Below are positions 46,261-57,489 of a DNA stretch of 64,000 bases, piece after piece (position 1 is the first letter of the stretch; each line of letters opens with the position of its first letter). Made by a program: the position numbers and the translations under genes. Origin of the DNA: Tenodera sinensis. Lineage: Eukaryota > Arthropoda > Insecta > Mantodea > Mantidae. The stretch spans positions 17,998,284 through 18,062,283 of the forward strand of contig CM060967.1 of the NCBI GenBank assembly GCA_030765045.1. Reading direction: 5' to 3'. Below the pieces are notes generated by a model. The model saw only the letters and a list, made by a program, of their open reading frames with translations, made no database searches and was not told the origin of the DNA.

Positions 46261-48727
46261 TATGCCATGTCATCAATTTGGACGGTCCAGCTCCTCGTGA
46301 CAGCGGGACATACATTGTCCATCCACCAACACTTCACTACCCATCCGGCCGGCAGTAGAACACGGAAGGCTAACTTAGTAACATCATCCATTATTACAAA
46401 TATTTAATATGTGTCTGCATTACTTACCATTTTCAAAGAAGTTGTTGCAAATGTTTCTCTTGTGCTGTGAGTCAGGTGTTACAGCAGTAAATAGGTTTTC
46501 ATTCACACGTTTTAATTCTTCTTGTGAGATGTTGATTTCTTCCTGTATGTTACGTTGAAGTTCATCTAAAGTTCGGGAATTGGTTTTATATACTCTGTCT
46601 TTTAAAGTGCCCGACAAATAGTAATCGCAGGGCATTGGGAACCTAGGAGGCCACTTCCCCACACTAATTACCCTGTCACCAAACATGTCAGCAATAACAC
46701 GCAATGGAGTCAGCTGTATGGGATGTAGCCCCATCTTGTTGAAACACACCATGTGTGTGTCCTTCATCGATCAGTTGATCGAAAAACTGCTCCAGAATTA
46801 CGCTTTGTCACTCTGCATTAAGTTTCGTGAAAGAAAATAGGGCCAGTGATTCTCATTGCACTCACGACACACAAATCGCCAACCTTAGGATCATGTGGTA
46901 CATTTCCACGTACGAGTGTTGGATTTTCTGTTGTCCAGTAGTGATTATTTTGCATGTTAACCCTCTTGCTGCCAAGCTGAATGCTATACAACTGCCTAAA
47001 CTGCCAGCCCGAAATATGGGGAAATGTAAACTTTTACACAAAGCTTTCCCCTCACCTCAATTTTGAATCTATTGAGTTGAGATTTTTTGCAGTCACTTCT
47101 GAAATGTTGTTTTACATTTATACACACTTTTGAGAACATTACTATAGCACACATATTTTTTAAAAAAAAATTTGAATTGTTAAATTTTTGTTTTTAAATT
47201 TTTATTTTCCACCTTCAGTTTATTTTTGACACTGTAATTATTACCACATACCGATTTTGCTTTTGCCTGTCAATTTATCATTATATTATTTATAAAGTTA
47301 CAAATTTTGAAACTTCTATGTTTAAAATTTTGAAATGAGCACGGTTAATCATATGAACTGCAATTTAGAGTTTTTTCTTGGCAAATGCCATTTGACACTT
47401 ATGTTCCAAAAAGCTTCATCTTCATGGTTACTTACATCTTACCAGTTAGTATCCAGTACATCTTCACCCTGATTTGTGGCATTTCCTGCAGGAGACTGCA
47501 TAGAACACACATGATTGTTTAGTTTGTTTGTCACTGTCTGTATCACTACTTGAGAAATTGAGAAATATCACTACAGCTGTCACTTTCCAACAATGCAGCC
47601 ACAATTTCATCTTTTGTCAAAGATTTCTTATTCCAGTATGCTATTCTGTAATGGTCGTGAAGCAAATGCCATGAGAAATCGCTGTATATAGAATAAATCA
47701 TTAAGATCTGCATGCAACAACCTATAACACATGTTTATAGCTCTCTTCTTCTAGTGCACTAAAATGCCCGGCGTGTGACAACCTCAGAAAGAAAAATTAA
47801 TTGTGCAGGAAATGCAGAGATTACCAAACAAACAATGATACCAACACACAGTTTACATATCGTAGATTAGAGGTGAGCACATACACCATCTGTTGCATAA
47901 TTTGTAAATTATTTGAACGTGAAGAACCAACCTTGGCAGATCGGATTGGATCAGATCATGGCATTATTCAAAGGCAATTGGCATTGGATCTAATCGGCTC
48001 TTGGTAGCCAAAGGGTTAATGTGTCCATTGATATGAAACTATACCTTGTCACCGAATATCACTACTTGAGGGTTTATGATACAGACAAGCACAGACTGAA
48101 GAAACCAGGTGCAAAACTTTATTCTAGTCTGAGGAGCCCTGTCCTTTAAGGCTTGCACTTCTGTTGTTTTATATGGTCACAATTTTAGCACTGTTGCCTT
48201 CTGTGCTGATCCATAGCTGACACCTGCTTTCTGTGCTAACTTGGAGAGAGACTTTCGGGGCGAACATTGTAATCGACCACCAATATCCTCAAATTTTTCT
48301 TCTGTCAGAATGTGGCATCTTCTCTTTATTTTCTGGTGTAATGCTGACCCTCTAGAATTTAATTTATGGATTATTTTATGCACTGTGCTTCTGTTGGACG
48401 GATCAAGCCAGGAAACCTTTCCCTAAATGCACTACGACACTGAGCAGATGATTCTTATTTTGTGAAGTAAGTGCAAATGAATATTCTTTGTTTGCTACTA
48501 AATTGTGCCATGTCTCAATCAGTTACACTGACAAACAACTTATCGACACTGCTACACAATGTAATGAATGTTAAACTGCCTTGGATTACTCCACATGTGC
48601 TTCACCTGGTGTGAAATAATTCTGCTGCTGGCTGCACAGGAAATGGAGTGTTGGCAGACAGGTGCTGTAAGCGCTCCCTCCATGGTGCCATGAAGAGCGG
48701 GCCTGTCCAAATTGATGGTACGGTATA
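46261..48727 (-). mobile_element. Tc1/mariner-like transposon, interrupted by piggyBac
   Basis: ~28-bp terminal inverted repeats begin TATGCCATGTCATCAATTTG on the left and TATACCGTACCATCAATTTG (complement) on the right, each at a TA. On the minus strand: an HTH region (ILTEEKFEDIGGRL, SPRKSLSKLAQKAGVS) at 48320-48200, KFCTWFLQSVL, a damaged first catalytic block (VIFGDK), then after the insert NHYWTTENP, FQQDGATSHTAD (second Asp) and CDYYLSGTLKDRVYKTN (third acidic). Frameshifts and stops make it dead. Without the insert it is about 1.4 kb, normal for the superfamily. Confidence 0.88.
46961..48015 (-). mobile_element. piggyBac-like element inside the mariner-like element
   Basis: 1,055 bp between TTAA at 46957-46960 and 48016-48019. 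The ends CCCTCTTGCTGCCAAG and the complement CCCTTTGGCTACCAAG match at 13 of 16 positions. The transposase sequence resumes across one TTAA (INGHIN then QNNHYW). At 47577-47634 the minus strand encodes KKSLTKDEIVAALLESDS, like the acidic N-terminus of piggyBac transposases. Mostly internally deleted. Confidence 0.85.
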
Positions 48728-49775
48728 TACCAAGTTTCCAAAAGAATTGGTACCTACATTTTTAAATGAAAAGGAAACGTAAAGGCACAAATGTTTTAAA
48801 CATAATACTTTTGACTTCAGTGTATACCATTGTACATTCCACAAAAAAGCAATGTGCAGAAAATTGTGTTGTAGAATGGCAATACCAAAATAAGTGTTTT
48901 GAGGTTAGGAACAAGGGGTCACGGAATCGTTTTTTAAACATGATTACATTGTGTACAGGTATTTTATTTACTCCATTGAGCCTTTTTAAGGCATATTATA
49001 CGGTAAGTACAAGCATGTTATAGTGCCCAGGTATCGAACCGCATATAACACTCACATATCAAATCCAGGAACTTCTTTTTCAAAACAATGGACTGGCACC
49101 AATATCGCAGGTTACTGGTCAAGGCCTGCTGAAAAATGGACTCGCCCAATTATGAGAGTTAGCACAGTAATGAAATAAGAATTGTTTAACTCGATACACT
49201 TTTTGGTTGGGAAAGCCTACGGCAAAAACCCAACCAGATGTATGACGCACTTACCTAGAGGCAGTGCATTCACCAGAGCCAACTCCTAATTAGAGGTGTG
49301 TAAAAGATCGTGGCAGGAAACTGTCTCTATCTTCTTGTTGGTCCATGCTGGAGAAACGCTTGCAGATGGATGTAAGACTGTGCACCTGTCTCCTTGCACT
49401 AGGATGTGAGTAGAGGCTAAGCTTATAGTAGATACTGCCAATTAAATTCTCCCATAACTTCGCTGTCTCAAGTAGGGCAATACTTTTAAGGAGTAATATT
49501 TTTCTGTATTCTTTTGTTCAAATAGTTAAATAGTTAGGTGAGGGATTAAATGATAATGTGCTTATTCTCAGGAAAAGGGCAAACTTAATCCATTGTTGAT
49601 TCATTATTTTACTCATTTTATTAACTCACTAATTTTGTTAATTTCATTCTTCAATATATGTATTTTTTTATTATAACCAAAACAATTTGTGTACTATTTG
49701 TTAATTTCCTATATCCAACAACCTCATAAAAGTGCACGTAACCTTATAATGTTTGGATCAGTTTTTCATTATGTA
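48728..49775. other. CSN2 intron 2, no recognised feature
   Basis: No supported coding frame or repeat. Confidence 0.35.
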
Positions 49776-49784
49776 TGGGGACTA

Positions 49785-49892
49785 GTTGAAATGGTAGCAT
49801 AGTGGTTAAAGCAGGAGCTCGATAAGCGGAAGATCTGTGGTACAAATCCTGGCTATGGCATTGAACTTTTCAGTCCTGATTCCACTTCTTAA
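49785..49892 (+). mobile_element. SINE-A head and end, diverged
   Basis: GTAGCATAGTGGTTAAAGC (box A), GATAAGCGGAAGATCTGTGG, TACAAATCC (box B), GGCATTGAACTTTTCAG and CACTTCTTAAAC (the TACCTCTTAAAC end). Confidence 0.75.
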
Positions 49893-49894
49893 AC

Positions 49895-50742
49895 CAATTG
49901 AAATTTATCATGATGTGATGTTTATGGGTGTGGAATAATGAAAGACAAGTCAGGCAATGGGGCATTGATTTTCAAAATGGCCATATCAATGTTCACGACA
50001 AGGGCAGAAGTGAGGGTCTAGCCTTGTGACTGATGAACTGGCAATGAAAATCAATGACAAAATTTGTGAAAGTCGTTGTTTCACGATGGAACAGCAATGA
50101 AGAAATGACTCAGTACAAAACGCTGTGACACTGATGCCGAACTGCATGTTGGTGTAAACTAGTGGTTGAAATCACAGGTGGCAGATTTCTACAGACAGGG
50201 TATTGAAAAACTTGTGCCATGGCATGATAAATGGCTCAATTTGAATGGCAATTATGTAAAAAAGTAGCTTAAGAGCGTACCTTTCAAATGCGGATAATAA
50301 ACTTAGATTTTTTTCATTTACCCGATGCCTAATGGCAGCAGAGAAAGTGAAAGATTTTTTCATTTTGTTAATTGTTTATTTCAAAACATATAGGACTTTC
50401 TGGACTGCTCTTGTAGTAGGTACACACTTACTGCACGAGTTAAATTTCATTTTGACTTACAAATGAAGATATTTGGTGATGTCATATGGGAATTATGTAC
50501 ATGCAGCACTCATGTAATTTTACTGCACCTCAAAATACTTAGTTTGGTTCTGCTTTTCAATTCCAAAGTGTTCTGCATCCTGTTAATAACCACATAAACT
50601 TGTGCCAGTGTGATCAGGTTTACACATTATTTTATGCTGCTGTTAAAAACAAAGAAACCTTTGTGCTAACAGTGTTTGCATTTGACAATCTAATGCAGAT
50701 CATGTGAATTGATGAAATGATAATGAATATCATTTAATTTAG
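49895..50742. other. End of CSN2 intron 2
   Basis: No recognised feature before the acceptor TTTAATTTAG. Confidence 0.4.
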
Positions 50743-50868
50743 GGCAACTACAAGGAGATGATGGCTAGGTACAAGCAACTATTGACATACATCAAGAGTG
50801 CAGTCACCCGGAATCATAGTGAGAAATCTATAAACTCCATTCTGGATTATATATCAACTTCAAAAAAT
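50743..50868 (+). CDS. CSN2: CSN2 coding exon 3
   Basis: 42 codons, phase 0, donor AAT|GTAAGT. GNYKEMMARYKQLLTYIKSA ... SEKSINSILDYISTSKN, a helical-repeat segment of CSN2 almost identical across animals apart from the first few residues. Confidence 0.96.
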
Positions 50869-53800
50869 GTAAGTAGTATGCATTGTACTAATGGAAACTA
50901 ATTTTACTTGGAAAATTTTTTCAGAAAGGCAAATGAAAATTTTTAATGATGAAGATAAGAACCCTCCCTCTGCAGTATTTCTTTTTCCAAACATTTCTAC
51001 GACAGTGTTCAATGAAAAACTGTAGCCATTAACAGTGAAACAGTATAAATCAACAAATATTTAGAGATTAGGCTTCACTTATATTTTGTATGTAGTGTAA
51101 GTTATTGAAAATTAAACACAAACCAAGGTTCTGTATAACTTGTTTTACATTGTCAATGTTTAAACTCTTTGGGTTACCATTGTTATGGATGCTAGGTGAC
51201 TTTTTTTCCAATCATATGACCAACCACTGAAAGCAAATTTGTTAACAACATTTGAGGCCCTTAGAATAGCAAAGACATATGGGTCAAAAGCTAGTTTTAA
51301 GAAAAATGTGATTAAAGTTTTACTATGCAGTACATATTAAAAAAATCTATGGAGATTAAAAATAGCTCAGATGTGAATCTAATGCATTAATACTGTTAAT
51401 TAGGAATGTAAAATGTTATTTGGCAGATATTTAAGATTTCAGAAAGTTAATTTCATCAACAATATAATTAAGATAACGTATGCTTTTATGCGCATTATAA
51501 CCAGAACGTTTACTTGTAAAGTTAGCATTTTGCAAGCAATACTTTAACTAATATTGGTAAATATTTGTTCTAATACTAACAAACAATACTTCTAAGCTTA
51601 ATAAAAAGAAGTAAGTTAACAAAAAGTATGTTTAGATCACCAAAGATGATTAAGCGTTGGTCCAAGTTGTGTTGTACCGAGAGGAACCAGAGTATGTTAG
51701 TAATGTAAAATACTGTCATGCATTGCTGCCACTTCTACCTCTGGTATGTGCCTTTATTACATGTTCTTCACCTGTATTTCTCTTCTTGGCCATATGCATT
51801 TTCCATTGGTTTTTCTGCATGCAGTGTTTTCTGGGACGACTTACGTGATGAGAAATAGAATCACTGTCTGTGACATTCGTAGTGTTTAATAAAAGCAAAG
51901 CACTACCCTAAATGCACTAAAGGTTTATTCAATGGTATTGTTAGTTAAAAACATAATGCTAAACAGAAGTTAAACCGAGAGCTCTGCAAGCCACTAAAAC
52001 ATTTTACAGCTTTCTTTAAAAGTAACAGACTGAACTAAAGAAACACCCTGTACAAGCAGGAGTACATCTAGGCAAAATCTATTTACAAAACTGCAAAAAT
52101 GCTTGAAAGGTTAAGGAATAACCATTTATGAGGGGTAAAGGCCTGAAAATAAATAGTACCCTCTCTTAAGTGATTTATTGGTACATTCTGTTAAAGAGCG
52201 ACTGTCACAGTATAGCTGCTAGCTCCGGCTGGCAGGTTGGCTCAAACGCCTTTGCTATTCTTGAAGTTCAGATGAAGCACGCATGAGTGTCGGCAGACTT
52301 TCTTCCAGGGGGAAGAATTGGAATTTTTGCAATCAGATAACATTAAATCATTATTTTATAGTCAAAATTAATATTTGTTGCAAATAACCGTATTAATTTG
52401 TGCTAAATAAAAATTGTTTTTTACATAAAAATTAAAATGATAGTTTAATAGGCAGTAATTGGCTGCACATTAAGTTCACTAGCTTGCAAGGGGGGGCCGC
52501 GGTCCCCCCTTACCCCCGCTTCACAATGCCCATGGAAGCACGTAAGGTCTAACACCATACTGTATTCAAATGGTATTCATATCTAGGACATATTAACCAT
52601 TCACACTTAACAGACATTAAAAAGTAGGCTTCATACTATATGTTGCAGGAAAAACAAAAAAGTCATACTTTGGCACTTACGTCCTTGCTATTCTAAGCAC
52701 CTTATTTGTTGTACACTTTATGCTTTAAGTTGCCTCAGAGATAGAAATCATGAGCTAACGAGTTAACAGATATGAATCATAAATAAATACATGCTATGCA
52801 GTTGAAAACAAATCCTGAGCTTTAATACACTTTGTGACTAAGTAGAGGACAAAATAATAAAGCATGCTCGTAATAACTCAATCACACATTATCATGTCAG
52901 CTTAGTACTGCGCTTTCAGAGCAGAGAAAAGCAAGTCAACCGCATGACCCTGTGTACAGCAGCTGTGTTATCATGTTTCTGCATGCACAGTGTAAAAGCT
53001 CCGTGCAGTGGTTTAGATGTTTTTGGGTCTTTGTGCATAATGTGTTTGAGTTATTTATTTAATACAGCATTGGCCTGAAAATAAGCCACCAATAAGCAGC
53101 ACCCCTAAATTTTGAGGAAAAAATAAATACTCATGCAAAAATAAGTCACACACAGATTGACAGGAGAAAAATTATCAGAAATTTACTTGTACTTACATGC
53201 AAGAGGTATGTACCATAAATGTTTGTTCTAACATATGATACAACACATTGGCGCCTAACATACCGGTACAGTGTTTTGGCATAACATACAACTGTGAGTT
53301 TGAAGCTTGCATCGTAACTGTGCTGAATTCCTTGGCTTAATTATGCCTTTTGCTCTTAATGGTTGTTCATATCAGTATAAATTAGGCTTTCTTAGCAGTA
53401 TCCATGAAGAAAATAATGGGGGTGATACTAGTATTGATAGTTATGGGTATCCAGGTATGAATTAGGTGCTAACAAAACATTGGTAGACCCACACAATGTT
53501 AACACCAATAAAATATGGTAAAAGTTTGCATTGTTGCATGATTAAAAAAAAAAATTGTGTCAGTTTCTGCTACAGAAGCTGGTTGTATTGTTTCAAATGA
53601 ACATAATTTTTTTGCAGCAAGGGTAGTCATGTGAAAATACAAGATAGCTGACATAAGCCATACACTAACTTTTCGAGGGTGAAATTTAGATAAAAGGTAT
53701 GGTTTGTTTTTGGACCAATACAGTAAAATGCAAGTATTTTGTTTTCCCTTGTACCAGCTGCACGCAGGAAATAGAAATAAAAAGAAAGTGGAAAAAAATA

Positions 53801-53979
53801 GCATGAAGACGTGCTATTAACCTTGTGCAAATTGTACCATTTATGGTGCATATTTGTATGTCTCCATATGTATTTTTGCAAACAATGTATTATCACCAAT
53901 TAAGATCAACAGTAGCATTATTAAATTAAATTCTTTTTGAACACTGAATAAAAGAAAACTATGTATGTGTATTTTGCAG
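50869..53979. other. CSN2 intron 3, no named repeat; GC palindrome inside
   Basis: 3.1 kb, AT-rich. The only striking local feature is the G/C-rich palindrome at 52488-52511. Frames seen on both strands look like chance. Confidence 0.5.
52488..52511. repeat. 24-bp G/C palindrome
   Basis: AA, seven G, CCGCGG, T, six C, TT: a perfect palindrome apart from one G-T pairing, centred on CCGCGG (a SacII-type site), in an otherwise AT-rich intron. Confidence 0.8.
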
Positions 53980-54147
53980 ATGGAGCTACTACAAGATTTT
54001 TATGAGACTACCTTAGAAGCTTTAAAGGATGCAAAGAATGACAGACTATGGTTTAAAACCAACACCAAACTTGGCAAACTTTATTTTGATCGCTCAGATT
54101 TCAATAAGCTGGCCAAGATTTTGAAGCAGCTACATCAATCCTGTCAG
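53980..54147 (+). CDS. CSN2: CSN2 coding exon 4
   Basis: 56 codons, phase 0, acceptor ATTTTGCAG, donor CAG|GTATGT. Carries MELLQDFYETTLEALKDAKN, RLWFKTNTKLGKLYFDRSDF and ILKQLHQSCQ, matching the conserved CSN2 helical region. Confidence 0.96.
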
Positions 54148-54840
54148 GTATGTAAACTGTACACTTTATTTATTTTGATGCTCTGCCTTCGACAAGTTTG
54201 ATTCAGACATACATATTAGCAGGTGCATCTTAATTTATAGACAAGCAATCAAGATGTCAAGTGATGAGGTGTTTAGTGAGTGTATTGTTGAAGCCAGCTG
54301 TTTGTGAAACAGAGAGAGTAGAGGTTATGAAAGGACAGAACATCTATCAGTTGTAAGGTCATGACAAATTATAAATTTTATGATAAAACAGATAACTGCT
54401 TTTGTGATTCAGTTTTGGAAGGGAAATAAAGTGACAGTAAAAGTAACTGGACTTTGTGATTTATCACAGTTGCAGAGTGAGTAGCCACCTAGGTATTTAT
54501 TGACTTGCATATTTATTTAGTGCTCCTTTCTACTATATACTTCAATAAAAACATCCTATGACAGCTTAACAAGTGGTTTTAGGAAAAAAAAGTTTTAATA
54601 AAAGTTACTCAGTTTGTTCAGAGGACCAGTATTTAAACATAAGTGTCATGGTTCCATTTAAAATTCTGAGGTTGGCATCCTTTGTGCCATAAGAATTTCC
54701 AAGGAAACATCTTCTATGTCACAGTTTGGAAGGCCACTTGCTCCAGTAGAATAGACTTCTTGGCATTTAGATTTTTTATATCCATTTAAGAGATATTTAT
54801 CCTGTATATAATATTTTTGTTCATAGTTTCAGTAGCAAGA
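54148..54840. other. CSN2 intron 4, first part
   Basis: No recognised feature. Confidence 0.35.
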
Positions 54841-54842
54841 AA

Positions 54843-55168
54843 TTAAATATGTTGTTAGCTAATGCTGGATTTCTGACAATGAAGCCATTAACCCTCCTGC
54901 TCTCCAATATTTTTCAATATAAATATTGAAGAGACTTAGCAGTAAATGTAACCGCTTTTTAGAGAGCACCATATTTTTATGTTTTGGCGGTCACGATCGC
55001 TCTCTCACAACCCCCAGAGTGTCTGGAGGACCACACCTGTCGTTGGTTTACGGGTCTCACCGACCTGACCGGGAGAATTATCAAAATAAATTCACCGACC
55101 ATATCCTCTGATTACCAATCAGAGGACGTATTACATGCCATGACAGGTCAGCATGTTAGGGGTTAAGG
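54843..55168. mobile_element. Rearranged LINE-derived unit (L-A), inverted junction, second copy
   Basis: 54850-54917 is the minus-strand ORF2 C-terminus (complement GGAGAGCAGGAGGGTTAATG). After a short joint (AATATTGAAGAGACTTAGC) the plus strand carries the family 5' end: GTAACCGCTTTTTAGAGAGC, then GGCGGTCACGATCGC, GGTCTCACCGACCTGACCGG and GTCAGCATGTTAGGGGTTAA. The 5' portion is longer than in the copy at 5646. Confidence 0.65.
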
Positions 55169-55375
55169 TTTTATAGAGAAATGGAGGTTGGAATTGCTTT
55201 CTTATCATCTTGATTTGTGATGTGACCCACGGTGCAATGTTTTAGGTGAAGCAAAATCAAGAATTTGGCTGCACTGCATTTTTTAATATGGCTACAGGTG
55301 CAGTAGGCAAACAAATAAGAAATTAAATATAAATATTATGTTAAACTTGGCTTTCTTTGTTACCAAAGTCTACAC

Positions 55376-56048
55376 TCAACTATGAGGTCTGTTCGAAGAG
55401 TATCCAACTTTAGTTTTTTGTGCATGAGCCTGATGGATTTGAGTACGGCGTGCTTGAATGGGCCGATGTTGAACCTTTGGATGCATGCATGGATTTTTTC
55501 CCGCCTGTTGATGGTATCGGTAGCTGGCAGGTGGCATTTGTGTAGGGTGGTGTGTGGTACATATGTTGGTTTTTCATTGTAGGGGAGGTTTTGCCAGGGA
55601 CTGGGTGGCAGCTAGGTGGGGGCCATTCTGAGGATTCAGATGGCTTTTGGTGTTGGTGCTATGGGTGCCGCACGGATTGGGGGGTGGTACAACTGGTTTA
55701 AAGACAAAGTTACTTTTGCACTGCCCCCCTCAGGGGTCCCCATCTAGGGGATATGTGGATGGCGACCACAAGGTACCCAAGCTGAGCAGCACATTACTTC
55801 CACTTACTTAACACAATGTGGTGGGCCCTATTAGCACAACAACCTCCTATTGGAGTAAAGGGAACCAATAGGTTGCGAGTGGTAGGTGACAGCGAGGCCA
55901 GCCAGAGTATAAAGGCCATGGCCATTGTATGAGATTTGGAGTTGCCCAGTGAAGAAGCGTAACACAGTTTACGGCAAAATGTTGGCATGATTAAAAAAGC
56001 CAACAGGAAATGGTCCATACCAGAAGCCAAGAAAGAAACTATTTTTCA
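55376..56048. repeat. Transposon-like debris
   Basis: 55381 reads TATGAGGTCTGTTCGAAGAG and resembles a mariner-type terminal repeat at a TA, without a recognisable partner. 55755-55800 (GGCGACCACAAGGTACCCAA, GAGCAGCACATTACTTCCAC) recurs at 40215-40260. No transposase was recognised. Confidence 0.4.
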
Positions 56049-56060
56049 TCTCTGATTTCC

Positions 56061-56119
56061 GGGGCTCTAATGACCTAGCTGTCGACGGGCCCTTAAACCC
56101 TAATCACTCACTCACTCAC
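56061..56119 (+). mobile_element. 59-bp mini-retroposon, copy 2
   Basis: Starts GGGGCTCTAATGACC and ends in CACT repeats. Exact 12-bp TSD TCTCTGATTTCC at 56049-56060 and 56120-56131. Same length and termini as 22962-23020; 57 of 59 bases agree. Confidence 0.88.
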
Positions 56120-56131
56120 TCTCTGATTTCC

Positions 56132-57175
56132 TATACAGAAAACCTGCTTATGATTTTCTAGGTAGAATGTGGAAATTTCCATTGGAGGGCTTGTTTCCCC
56201 AGTTTAATTTGCTAAGTAATAGTGTAGTCTACACAATTGGAACGATAATTTATATGCAGGAGCTGGGACTGGAGGTTCCATAACATTCACGACGACTGTT
56301 TACATGTTGGTCCATTTGCCCCGCGTAATTACCATTTTGTAGCTATGAGACTCTTGGTGCTTTTCATCGAAGTTCTCGATGTACCTCAGGGCGTGGTACG
56401 GGTCTACGTCTTACCAAGAAGATTAAATGTCCTTTTATCTTTTTAAATATACTTATTTAATGTTCCTTAAAGTCACAAACAACAATACAACTTTTCAGGA
56501 TTGGCGTCCTTTTTCACAAGCCCTGCGGGGTTCACACAACCCGAACACGGACTGCGTAATTTTGCTTGGAACGTTTATTCGTAATCTTCTTCTATTTGTC
56601 GATGTAGCCTTACTAATTGTATATCAGTTCTCTGCATTTTCACTCCTGTTGACTTTTTAAAACGCAATGTTCTTCCAATAAACACTATGTCGATCACTTT
56701 TACAATTGTTCGCGGACTATGCGATTTTCGCATGACGCCAATCCCAACAATATATGAGCAAGAACAAGCTAAGACAATTGAAAATCTCTATCATTGCCCA
56801 CTAGGACAATGATTCACAATTCTAGGGGGCTTTTTCTGCCACCACTATGAACACAAATTTTAACTATTTTCGGAGGCTTCTTCTAAAAATATCGCCTCAC
56901 AATCATATGCTTGGCTTAGGTCACAAAAGGTGGCCTGTGCACAAGTTTTCTTTTCAAAAGTTGTTAGCTTTCCTTCCAAAGGAATTTCAGCAACAATGGT
57001 TGATTTACCTTCTTTAAAATGAATTATAATTCAGTAACTATGTTAGTTTGGTCCAGGTAGTTGCTTCATGTAAATTTAAAAGCATTGCATCTTATTTTCA
57101 CTACAGTGCCAATGCAAACAAATGTGCTTTTAATAAAAACAAATGCTGATGTTAGAACCAAAAGATAGTTGAAAG
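56132..57175. other. CSN2 intron 4, no recognised feature
   Basis: Short chance frames only. Confidence 0.35.
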
Positions 57176-57179
57176 AATG

Positions 57180-57489
57180 AGAATTGGAGTCAGAACTGAA
57201 AACTAAATGCCACAGCTGGGATTTGAACCACAGACCCTTCGTTTACCAGGTGGGTCCTCTAACCATTAAGCTACTATGACAACTTGCCGGAATGACACTG
57301 AATTCTCCAGCTGAGTTGTATTTCTCCCAGTAAACCACAAAGGTAGTCTCACATCAGAGAGAATTACCACCTCAATGGTGACTTACTATTGTAAGTACTT
57401 TGTTTTTCAGTCATGATTCTACCTCTCACATTGCCCACACACGATTTGTGTGTTTAAAAACACCAACAGTAAGTTGGTAAATAATAATT
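57180..57489 (-). mobile_element. SINE-A, inverted arrangement
   Basis: Minus-strand head (complement GTAGCTTAATGGTTAGAGGA; GGTTCAAATCCC) and its upstream module X (57308-57400, complemented), then a switch near 57400 to the plus-strand body (GATTCTACCTCTCACATTG) and tail (GTTGGTAAATAATAATT). Module X here is the complement of 57520-57615. Confidence 0.75.

Noticed and set aside
47770..48007. Plus-strand Cys motif (CPACD ... CRKC) as a piggyBac C-terminal finger
   Set aside because: It lies on the strand opposite to the recognisable N-terminus and in a position that does not fit; probably chance.
55794..56030. Minus-strand 78-residue frame as a gene
   Set aside because: No recognisable family; it starts within sequence shared with a LINE derivative at 40.2 kb and is probably transposon debris.
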